Shown here: piece after piece, positions 6,913 through 13,897 of the stretch
How positions within the stretch are numbered: position 1 is the stretch's first letter
Layout: every line of letters begins with the position of its first letter
From: DATKXU01 sp035528905
GTDB lineage: Bacteria; Armatimonadota; UBA5829; DTJY01
Reading direction: 5' to 3'
Assembly (NCBI GenBank): GCA_035528905.1
Contig: DATKXU010000075.1
Location: 1-30,718 of the forward strand
Length of the DNA stretch: 30,718 nt
Program-made: the position numbers and the translations under genes
The notes under the pieces: model-generated
The model's database searches: none
Seen by the model: only the letters and a program-made list of their open reading frames with translations
What the model was told of the DNA's origin: nothing

Positions 6913-7869
6913 TTACCTGCGCCGGCGGAGCGCCAAACCGCCGAGGCCGACAAGCCCGGTGAGCAGAGCCACCATGCTGCTCGGCTCTGGGATGGCCTCG
7001 TCAGGCAGACTCATGGTCACGCTGTCTACCATGGCCCACAAAGCATTGACAGCATAGCCCTCAGTTCCGTCGATGTTCGGGTCGCTGGTGCCTTTGGTGT
7101 TCAGCTCTACCTCCTGGAACGCGATCCTCAACTCGACCCATCCGGTGTGAGTGGTGACGGTTCCGGAGACAGACGCGGCGGTCCAGGCGCCAACCGAGTT
7201 GCCAAACCAGGTGGTGTTACGAACTTTATTAGCGTTCGACTCCTCGTCATCGCCGTACCAGTCCACATGCCAGAAGGTCGGGACTGACGTCGGGTCGCCC
7301 AGGATCTCGAGATGGACGGAGCCGGCCGCTTTGTTATCGCCTGCGGTATTGGCGCCATCGGCCGCCACTTGAACAGCAGCCGACATGTCGTATGTGCCCG
7401 GTTTCACATAGACGTACTGGGTGAGCCAGCTACCGCCGTCCCACTTTACGTTCAGGCCGATATGGGTTTCGCCGCCGATGCCTCTATAGCCGGTACGCGT
7501 CCAACCGACGGATTTGTCGCCGGCGTACACATCGGGTAAGACGCTGGAGTCAAGGTCGAGCCCGGTGTTTCGGAAGAGCGGATCGGTCGTGCTGTTGTAA
7601 CCCTCGATGACGTCCAGCTTCCGCGCCGCCCCGGCGTCCACTACCTGAGCCCACGGCTGCTCCGATCCAAGCCATGTCTGATTCGGATGGGTAGTGGTGT
7701 CTACCAGAGGCGTCGCCTGCGGCAGGGAGGTAATCGCTTGTCTCCCATCTCTGAGGTACCAGCCGGTGAGGCCACTCTCGAAGCCGCCGTTGACCAACGG
7801 GTCCCATACTGCCAAGGCCGGCGCAGCGATAGCCAGCATCACGACCGATACTAACAGTATCTTTTTCAC
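6913..7869 (-). CDS. PEP-CTERM sorted exported protein, copy A
   Basis: A 318-aa secreted protein. The signal peptide ends near residue 20 (APALA). A carbohydrate-binding-like beta-sandwich follows, opening with NGGFESGLTGW. The C-terminus is a textbook PEP-CTERM signal: IPEPSS, a hydrophobic helix, then LRRRR. This is recognised by exosortase, which should be encoded elsewhere. The start is GTG (7867-7869), with a purine-rich AAGGGGAAAAAGGA stretch immediately upstream as the ribosome binding region. It is a close paralogue of the gene at 8424-9371; signal peptide, GLTGW motif, whole-length blocks and the upstream region are shared. The role is probably extracellular matrix or surface, as for PEP-CTERM proteins in general. 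Confidence 0.88.
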   Translation of the reverse strand: MKKILLVSVVMLAIAAPALAVWDPLVNGGFESGLTGWYLRDGRQAITSLPQATPLVDTTTHPNQTWLGSEQPWAQVVDAGAARKLDVIEGYNSTTDPLFRNTGLDLDSSVLPDVYAGDKSVGWTRTGYRGIGGETHIGLNVKWDGGSWLTQYVYVKPGTYDMSAAVQVAADGANTAGDNKAAGSVHLEILGDPTSVPTFWHVDWYGDDEESNANKVRNTTWFGNSVGAWTAASVSGTVTTHTGWVELRIAFQEVELNTKGTSDPNIDGTEGYAVNALWAMVDSVTMSLPDEAIPEPSSMVALLTGLVGLGGLALRRRR

Positions 7870-8112
7870 TTTCCTTTTTCCCCTTTCGTTCGCTTTGGTA
7901 TTGCCCGCGGTCTCCTACGAGCCGCGGGGCATTCCGTGTCCACGATCCACAAGTCTCACTCGCGCCAGGCCCGAGTTGTGGCGCAAATAGGGCCGACCGA
8001 GTGTGACAAGCTCGCCGTGGAACTTGCGGTACGGAGGCGCGAATCTTTGACAGTCCTGCCCGGTGTGCACGGGTGGAGTAACGGATATGCTTCCGTTTTC
8101 GAACTTTGTACG
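7870..8112 (-). promoter_or_regulatory. Long 5' leader of PEP-CTERM copy A with start-proximal hairpin
   Basis: About 240 nt separate the predicted start site from the GTG. Near the 3' end a strong hairpin (7903-7930, CCCGCGG paired with CCGCGGG plus inner pairs) precedes the purine-rich ribosome binding region. The copy B leader keeps the hairpin with a slightly different, still paired, inner stem. I recognise no known riboswitch. Confidence 0.5.
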
Positions 8113-8117
8113 TCTAT

Positions 8118-8146
8118 ATCATAGCGCCATCCTTGGTGCCTGTCAA
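8118..8146 (-). promoter_or_regulatory. Strong sigma-70 promoter of PEP-CTERM copy A
   Basis: On the minus strand a perfect TTGACA (8141-8146), exactly 17 bases, then TATGAT (8118-8123). An AT-rich stretch upstream (8158-8197) may act as an UP element or operator. Confidence 0.85.
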
Positions 8147-8166
8147 GCCCCTAGCCGAAAAACTGG

Positions 8167-8197
8167 TAATAATACTAGTGTCCTGTAATAATACTAG
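8167..8197. repeat. Duplicated 12-bp box, 19-bp period, upstream of promoter A
   Basis: TAATAATACTAG occurs at 8167-8178 and again at 8186-8197. The homologous region of copy B (around 9669-9680) has only one. The place, just upstream of the -35, fits an operator or UP-element duplication. The sequence 8198-8364 holds only a GC-rich hairpin (8268-8284) and no gene that I can support. Confidence 0.6.
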
Positions 8198-8364
8198 AAT
8201 CCTGCCGCACCGTTCACGGGGTGTCCGAGAGCAGCCCGCGTAGTGGCCGCGGCTGTGTCCCGGCCATCCCCGCCGGAGGCGGGGCCAGGTCACCGGCACC
8301 GGCGTGCCGATGGCCGCCACGGAGGGACGGCCGCTACTACAACCTGGGCTGCGTCAGGCACACG

Positions 8365-8395
8365 AAAAAAGCGGATGGGCAGGAAGCCCATCCGC
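8365..8395 (-). terminator. Intrinsic terminator of PEP-CTERM copy B
   Basis: A 10-bp stem (8371-8380 with 8386-8395) is followed on the minus strand by six Ts, 29 bases after the stop of copy B. The two PEP-CTERM genes are therefore separate transcription units. Confidence 0.85.
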
Positions 8396-8423
8396 TGTGT
8401 TACGCGATCATACTGACCGAAGT

Positions 8424-9371
8424 CTATCTGCGCCGGCGGAGCGCCAAACCGCCGAGGCCGACAAGCCCGGTGAGCAGAGCCACTATGCTGCTCGGCTCTG
8501 GGATAGCCTCGTCAGGCACAAGCAGGCTCATGTCGTCTACCATCAACCAGTAGGCGTCGACAGCATATTCACCGTCCGTGATGTTCCGGTCGCCGCTGCC
8601 TTTGCTGTTGGCCTCTACCTCCTGGTACGAGAGCCTGACCTCGACCCATCCGGTGTGAGTGGTGACGCTTCCGGAGGCAGTGCTCGCGATCCAGGCGGGG
8701 GTAAGGTTCTGAAGCCACGAGCTGTCACGAATTCGACCAGGAACACCGCCGAAGCCGTCCCCCTCATCATCGCCGTACCAGTCCACATGCCAGTAGTCGG
8801 CATCGCCCGGGTCGCCAAAGATCTCGAGATGGGCGGTGGCAGCCCCTTTGACGGTGGCGCTGTCGGCGCCATCGCCACGAAGCATAGCGGAGGCCGTTAA
8901 GTTCCACGTGCCTGGTTTCAACTGGACGTACTGGCTGATATAGCTACGCCCGTCCCACATCGTAGTACTTGAGGTATGGGTCTCGCCGCCGATGCCCATA
9001 TAGCCGCCACGGGCCCAACCAGCGGCTTTGGTCCCACCGTACGGGGCCGGTGTGGTGACGTCGTCCCCGCGGTCACGGAAGAGCGGATCGGTCGTGCTGT
9101 TGTAGCCCTCGATGATGTCCAGCTTCGTGGTGGTGGAGTCCACTACCTGCGCCCAGGGCTGCTCCGATCCAAGCCATGTCTGATTCGGATGCTCAGCCAA
9201 TGGCAGCAGAGGCGTCGCCTGCGGCAGGGAGGTAATCGCTTGTCTCCCATCTCTCAGCCACCAGCCGGTGAGGCCGTTCTCGAAGTCGCGGTTCACCAGC
9301 ACCTCGGTTGCTGCGAAGGCCGGCGCAACCATAGCCAGCATCAACGCCGATACTAACAGTATCTTTTTCAC
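8424..9371 (-). CDS. PEP-CTERM sorted exported protein, copy B
   Basis: A 315-aa paralogue of copy A. The signal peptide ends near residue 20 (APAFA), and the mature part opens with VNRDFENGLTGWWLRDG. Blocks such as RQAITSLPQATPL, SEQPWAQVVD and DIIEGYNSTTDPLFR are nearly identical to copy A, while the middle is more diverged. The C-terminal PEP-CTERM signal (IPEPSS, hydrophobic helix, LRRRR) is almost identical to copy A. It starts with GTG and has the same purine-rich RBS. It has its own promoter, a duplicated ~300-bp upstream region and its own terminator. Exosortase-processed surface protein by family; binding partner unknown. Confidence 0.88.
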   Translation of the reverse strand: MKKILLVSALMLAMVAPAFAATEVLVNRDFENGLTGWWLRDGRQAITSLPQATPLLPLAEHPNQTWLGSEQPWAQVVDSTTTKLDIIEGYNSTTDPLFRDRGDDVTTPAPYGGTKAAGWARGGYMGIGGETHTSSTTMWDGRSYISQYVQLKPGTWNLTASAMLRGDGADSATVKGAATAHLEIFGDPGDADYWHVDWYGDDEGDGFGGVPGRIRDSSWLQNLTPAWIASTASGSVTTHTGWVEVRLSYQEVEANSKGSGDRNITDGEYAVDAYWLMVDDMSLLVPDEAIPEPSSIVALLTGLVGLGGLALRRRR

Positions 9372-9680
9372 TTTCCTTTTTCCCCTTTCGTTCGCTTTGG
9401 TATTGCCCGCGGCTTCTTACGAGCCGCGGGGCCTTCCGTATCCACGATCCACAAGTCTCACTCGCGCCAGGCCCGAGTTGTGGCGCAAATAAGGCCGACC
9501 GAGTGTGACAAGCTCGCCGTGGAACTTGCAGTACGGAGGCGCGAATCTTTGACAGTCCTGCCCGGTGTGCACGGGTGGAGTAACGGATATGCTTCCGTTT
9601 TCACGCTTTTACAGCCTCATCATAGCGCCATTCCGGCCGCCTGTCAAGACCTTAGCCGAAAAACTGGTAATAATACTAGT
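9372..9680. repeat. Duplicated promoter/leader region (copy of 7870-8178)
   Basis: This ~300-bp stretch upstream of copy B is near-identical to the one upstream of copy A, with scattered substitutions concentrated between -35 and -10 and in the leader hairpin loop. It contains no gene of its own. It marks a tandem duplication of the complete transcription unit. Confidence 0.9.
9619..9647 (-). promoter_or_regulatory. Strong sigma-70 promoter of PEP-CTERM copy B
   Basis: TTGACA (9642-9647), 17 bases, TATGAT (9619-9624) on the minus strand. Both boxes are kept exactly as in copy A although the spacer sequence has diverged. Confidence 0.85.
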
Positions 9681-9735
9681 ATCCCGCCGCAGAGGTCAGG
9701 ATGGCGCATGTCATCGCCCCAGGAAAAGGGATGCG

Positions 9736-9787
9736 AGATACTGGATGCTGGATGCTGGATACTGGATGCTGGATGCTGGATATTGGA
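9736..9787. repeat. Heptanucleotide tandem repeat, second locus
   Basis: Seven-base units CTGGATG and CTGGATA in tandem, the same family as 3375-3432. It lies downstream of the fibronectin-type protein gene and upstream of the PEP-CTERM promoter. Confidence 0.85.
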
Positions 9788-9810
9788 GCTGACTGCTAAC
9801 CGCCGGCTGC

Positions 9811-11874
9811 TCACCGCTCCTCCTCCACGCTGACGTCATCCACGTAGAGGTAATTCGCCTCGAGCGCCCACCATTGCAGGATGTGTATCCCGATGACGGC
9901 GGTATCCTTCTCCGCCGTGAAATGAAGGCTCATTTGCTTCCACTGGTTTTCCATGCCGAACCATTGGGTGGCCAATGCTTCGTCGGATTTCTCGACCGAT
10001 TCCAGGAGGCCCTCGTCCTTCGTGTCAATCTCCAGCCTGAGACGGCTGTCACGCCCCCAGGCGCTTCCCCGGTCGCCGGTGAGGGCCCATGCCTTCAGGA
10101 TGTACCCGTGCCCCGGCTCGACCTCGATCCTCTGGTAGATGATGTCGTGCTTCCAATCCCCGCGGGGCATAAAGGGATTGGGGTCTTCCGCCGCCAGATG
10201 GCGCCAGCCGTACATCAGCCTGCCTGAGTGCGGCCTATAGCCGTCCGCGCCGGCAGTCGCATCGCCGAACGGGCCGTTCCCTATCGGATACTCCTTCTTC
10301 GCCTCCTTATGCTTCTCCGGGTTGGCCGACGAGCATCTGCTCCAGCCCTTCAGGCCCTTTTCAAAGCTGGCGTTCACGACCGGGACGCTCCCAGGCGCCG
10401 GCTCGACTACAGGCGTCATCGGCTCGGGTCTATCGAAGGACGGCTTGTCCTCGTTCGCCGCGGCGAACAGTGTCATAAAGGTTTCCTCGTGTCCGTAGGT
10501 TCTGGCGGCGTACTCTTTGCGGGTGAATGACGTGACCCGGAAGTAGTAGGTGGTTCCCGGCTTCAGGTCGGTCAAAACGACCGAATGGTCGGTTGAGAGG
10601 TCCTCGTTGGCGACGGCGCTCCGGGCGATTGACGGATCCTCGCCGTAGTACACTATCCCGTCGGCCTTTGTGCCGGTCTCCCAACTGATCTTCGCGCTGT
10701 TCGAGGTGACACTGCCGACCTCTATATTGTAAGGATAGGTTACGCCGCCGGGCTCGACCTCGCCTATGATCTCAAAAAACTGGTCAAAACCGGCGACTTC
10801 CTCGCCGTCGCGGTATGCCTTGCCGTCGGGGTAAACATCCGCCGACAGATAGGAGTACAACGGCTTCCCGTCTATGAGCCTGTACTCCAGATAGTACTTG
10901 CCGCCGGGTTTCAGGGCCACTTCGTCCGGCAGGAAGTAGGCGGCGGAGCCCCAATTGCTCACCATTCGGACGGTCTTGCTCCCTAGAATCTTGCCGCCCG
11001 GCCCGCCTTCGCGGATCGCGTAGACGAGGTCCTTGACGCCGCCGCTGAAACCGCAGTTCACATGAGCGGAGAGAACATTTCTCACGTTCTTGGCAACGAA
11101 GGTCTGGCCGGCGACCTTGCACCAGCCCGACCCCGGCCCTTTTTCTATGTAGTGCTGGTCAATCCTTGCGGCGGCAAAGCGAACAGGCCCCGGCTTGATC
11201 TCGAAGATCATGATGCCGAGGTCGCTCTCAGGATGCGGAACACCGTCGAAATAGGCGATTCCTCGCGCATACGGGTCCGGGCTTCTCGGCATGCCTATCG
11301 CCCACGGAACGCCGTCGGCGCTCGCAAGCTCCAGGTAGTAGACCTTGCCTGGAGTCGTCGGGAACTTCTCCGGATCCGCGGTGACGGTCGTCATCCATTC
11401 GCGCTTCTCCGGGGTGGTTGTCTCGCCGACGAGCTTGCCCTGAGGCCCGTCCTCGCGCAGGGCAAGCGTCAGCCTCGTCTGGCTCTGTGCAATCCAGATG
11501 ACTACACAGTCGAGCGCGTTTCCGATGGCCGTATACGTCTGTCCGAACCTCAGGCAGCGCGGCGTCCACATCTCGCGCTCAGGATTGTAGAATGGATCCT
11601 CGGCGTATCTCAGCTTGGTGGTCTCACCGTCGCGGATCTGTACATAGGGCGCCAGCCTGTGCCAGCAGCTCACCATGTATTCGCCGGGTTCGAGCGAGAA
11701 CTCGAATTCGCCGTTTCCGCCCGTGATCGTCCAGCCTTCGACTCCGCTCTCCCGCGAGCACGCCGCGACCTCGCGCTCCCAGCCTCCCGCGTTGCCGGCC
11801 AATTTGCCCTTTGCCTGCGCCGGGCAGATAGTCGCAATCGCCAGTACTCCGCATATCAGTATCTTGATCTTCAA
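9811..11874 (-). CDS. Secreted multidomain protein with fibronectin type III and CBM-like domains
   Basis: A 687-aa exported protein. The signal peptide ends near CPAQA (residue ~21). A small Cna-B/carboxypeptidase-regulatory-like fold (~50-90) is followed by two copies of a ~115-aa beta-rich domain (about 105-240 and 255-375; second copy has GQTFVA, GPGGKILG, PGGKYYLEY). Then a fibronectin type III/purple-acid-phosphatase-N-like domain (~385-475: NSAKISWET, LKPGTTYYFRV) and a C-terminal jelly-roll-like module opening VNASFEKGLKGW. The start is TTG with SD GGAG; the upstream gene stops only four bases earlier, so the two are coupled. No catalytic motif is visible. A glycan-binding or scaffold role is an inference. 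Confidence 0.75.
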   Translation of the reverse strand: MKIKILICGVLAIATICPAQAKGKLAGNAGGWEREVAACSRESGVEGWTITGGNGEFEFSLEPGEYMVSCWHRLAPYVQIRDGETTKLRYAEDPFYNPEREMWTPRCLRFGQTYTAIGNALDCVVIWIAQSQTRLTLALREDGPQGKLVGETTTPEKREWMTTVTADPEKFPTTPGKVYYLELASADGVPWAIGMPRSPDPYARGIAYFDGVPHPESDLGIMIFEIKPGPVRFAAARIDQHYIEKGPGSGWCKVAGQTFVAKNVRNVLSAHVNCGFSGGVKDLVYAIREGGPGGKILGSKTVRMVSNWGSAAYFLPDEVALKPGGKYYLEYRLIDGKPLYSYLSADVYPDGKAYRDGEEVAGFDQFFEIIGEVEPGGVTYPYNIEVGSVTSNSAKISWETGTKADGIVYYGEDPSIARSAVANEDLSTDHSVVLTDLKPGTTYYFRVTSFTRKEYAARTYGHEETFMTLFAAANEDKPSFDRPEPMTPVVEPAPGSVPVVNASFEKGLKGWSRCSSANPEKHKEAKKEYPIGNGPFGDATAGADGYRPHSGRLMYGWRHLAAEDPNPFMPRGDWKHDIIYQRIEVEPGHGYILKAWALTGDRGSAWGRDSRLRLEIDTKDEGLLESVEKSDEALATQWFGMENQWKQMSLHFTAEKDTAVIGIHILQWWALEANYLYVDDVSVEEER

Positions 11875-11878
11875 CTTC

Positions 11879-13555
11879 TCACTCCTCCGCTATCTGCTCC
11901 AGATGGGCCCCGTCGGCATAAAGGTTGCAGACGTCCCGGTTCTGAAGTTGATCAAGCTCGAACCCGACGGTTATGACATCGGCCTGAGCTGTGAATTCGA
12001 CGCTTCCCCTGCGCCACTCGCCTTCGGTTGCATACCACTGAGAGCTCGTAATCGACCCACCCGCGAAATCGGGCTTCCCTGCCGGGTTCGCCACGAGGCG
12101 GACCCTCTGGTCGCAGGATCTGCCGCCGACGTGGTCGGTATACACCGAACCTGAGAAGCAGTAACGTCTGCCCTTCGCCACCTTGGCGGTCTGGTAGACG
12201 ACGGTGCGCCAGCCCTCGCCGGCGCCTTTGTTCGTCCAGCCGAACATCTTCGCGCCCCAGGCGGGAATGATCCCGCCGTCGCATTCGACCGCCCTGCCGC
12301 AATCCCTGGTCAGCGTCCAGCCCTTCAGGCCGTTCTCGAATGAGGGATTGGCCAGAGGGACTGCGGTCACTGATTTCGGATGCCTGAAGAGCCGCGTCTG
12401 CTCGGATTCGCTCAGCTCGCCGGAGATCCAAGCTGCGAGGTCATACTTCCGATCCAACACGGCGTCGTTGTACGCCCCGCCCTTGGCGTAGGCATCCGGC
12501 TCTTCGTAAGCATGGAATCTGCCGCCCTCGTAGCTCTCGATATGCAGGTAATAGGTCTTGCCCGGCGTGACGTTGACCTCTTCCGGCAGCCAGGCCACGG
12601 CCGTATCCGCTCCGATGCTGGTTCCCTTGCTGGGCCCTATCTGCCTGCCGCCGGGTCCGTTCTCGTGTATGCTGAAGCGCACGTAAGCCGCATACGGCGT
12701 CGCACGGCTCACGAACGCCGAAGCGAATAGGATGTTCTTTCCGCGTGCGACGAAGGTTTGGCCTACCGCGCGAACCAATCTGGCCCTTCGGCCCGGCGAC
12801 ACCGCATAGCTGGTGCCTAGATTGTCCTTCTCCTCGCAGATGGTAAAACCGAGGTCGCTCAGCGGCCTGGGCTCGCTGCCGAAATACGCCTTGCCGAGCG
12901 GATAGACGTCCCCCCGCCCTGCGACTCCGGGAATCCAGGGCTCGCCTCTCTCCGCACTCATCTTGAACGTGTACGCTTTACCCGGCACAGTGGGCAATTC
13001 CCCGCCGGACCAGAATACCGCCGCCTCCCGCTCGTCACCGAACCGAACCGTCGTTCTGCTCGGGCCGATCGGCGTCCCGGAGATGCCGTCTCCGTCGAGC
13101 ATCTGCGCCTTCACGGTCCGCCATGGGCCGAAGGCCTTCAACTTCAGGCTGGTCACCCCCAGCCCGGAAGCGGTGAAGCTTTGGTAGAAGACAGGGCGCT
13201 CCTGAAGCCATGAATCGCCTTCCACCTCGATAGATCGCGCGAGGCCGAAGTGGACCTCCGCCTCGCCGTCTTCGGGCACGGCGACCCATGCCACCTGGGG
13301 CCTGGAGTCGTTCCTAACCCCGACGCATACCGCGTAACGACCAGGCGGGAGATCGCTCATGGCGAACACGCCGTCGTTGTCCGTCGAGGCGGTCTGCGCC
13401 AGGCTGCGTCCTGCGGCGTATGCACGCACTACGATTTCCGCAAGCGTCTTCCTCGTCCCGCTGTCCCGCACGGAGCCGACGATCTTGCCGCACCATGCCG
13501 GGGCTGCGAGGGTGAGCAGTAGAAGCATAAGAATTGGAAGTTTGGGAAAGCGCAT
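11879..13555 (-). CDS. Secreted multidomain protein with carboxypeptidase-regulatory-like and CBM-like domains
   Basis: A 558-aa exported protein. The signal peptide ends near APAWC. A carboxypeptidase-regulatory/Cna-B-like domain (~20-100: IVGSVRDSGTRKTLAEI, NDGVFAMSDLPPGRYAV) is followed by two copies of the same ~115-aa domain as in the next gene (PGKAYTFKM; GQTFVARG, GPGGRQIGPSK, PGKTYYLHI). A C-terminal module opens NPSFENGLKGW. An ATG lies five codons further upstream, but GGAGGT sits 7 bases before the ATG at 13555, so I choose the latter. It is co-transcribed with the 687-aa protein. No enzyme motif is seen. Confidence 0.75.
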   Translation of the reverse strand: MRFPKLPILMLLLLTLAAPAWCGKIVGSVRDSGTRKTLAEIVVRAYAAGRSLAQTASTDNDGVFAMSDLPPGRYAVCVGVRNDSRPQVAWVAVPEDGEAEVHFGLARSIEVEGDSWLQERPVFYQSFTASGLGVTSLKLKAFGPWRTVKAQMLDGDGISGTPIGPSRTTVRFGDEREAAVFWSGGELPTVPGKAYTFKMSAERGEPWIPGVAGRGDVYPLGKAYFGSEPRPLSDLGFTICEEKDNLGTSYAVSPGRRARLVRAVGQTFVARGKNILFASAFVSRATPYAAYVRFSIHENGPGGRQIGPSKGTSIGADTAVAWLPEEVNVTPGKTYYLHIESYEGGRFHAYEEPDAYAKGGAYNDAVLDRKYDLAAWISGELSESEQTRLFRHPKSVTAVPLANPSFENGLKGWTLTRDCGRAVECDGGIIPAWGAKMFGWTNKGAGEGWRTVVYQTAKVAKGRRYCFSGSVYTDHVGGRSCDQRVRLVANPAGKPDFAGGSITSSQWYATEGEWRRGSVEFTAQADVITVGFELDQLQNRDVCNLYADGAHLEQIAEE

Positions 13556-13706
13556 GTGACCTCCAAACATTGAAATCAGCAGGCGTCACGCCTGCATCAA
13601 TCCATTTCACGACTCATTACTGTTCGTCTCGGAGCAAGTGACATCCTCCCTGATCGGTCGGCTGGACGCGCACCTGCGGGCTGCATCCGAATAGCTGGAG
13701 TGTAAT

Positions 13707-13840
13707 AGTTCACAATGATTGATGGTAAGCTCGGCTTTCCAACCTCACCCCCGTCCTTCGGACACCCCCTCTCCGAATCGGAGAGGGGGACCGGGGGAGA
13801 GGTTAACGGCCCGCGAGTCTACTATCAACAATCGTGAACT
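13707..13840. mobile_element. MITE-like element with ~27-bp terminal inverted repeats
   Basis: Imperfect inverted repeats (13707-13733 and 13814-13840, about 21 of 27 matching, both beginning AGTTCAC outermost) bound a 134-bp unit. Inside is a second inverted repeat with a perfect 11-bp-arm hairpin at 13765-13789. GCTGGAGT occurs in direct orientation on both sides (13694-13701, 13846-13853). It has no coding capacity. Miniature transposon or palindromic repeat is an inference from structure. Confidence 0.5.
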
Positions 13841-13860
13841 CTTTCGCTGGAGTTTATGCC

Positions 13861-13889
13861 TTGCAATCACGTTCCAATTTTGCTAGACT
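13861..13889 (+). promoter_or_regulatory. Putative promoter of the trkH-trkA pair
   Basis: TTGCAA (13861-13866), 17 bases, TAGACT (13884-13889). The predicted start site is within a few bases of the ATG at 13898, so the message would be leaderless or nearly so. This agrees with the lack of a Shine-Dalgarno sequence there. Confidence 0.45.
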
Positions 13890-13897
13890 CATGCCGT

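Noticed and set aside
7870..8112. c-di-GMP (GEMM) or other known riboswitch in the PEP-CTERM leader
   Set aside because: The leader has hairpins, but I could not match the conserved GEMM core or any other riboswitch consensus. Conservation between the copies is explained by recent duplication.
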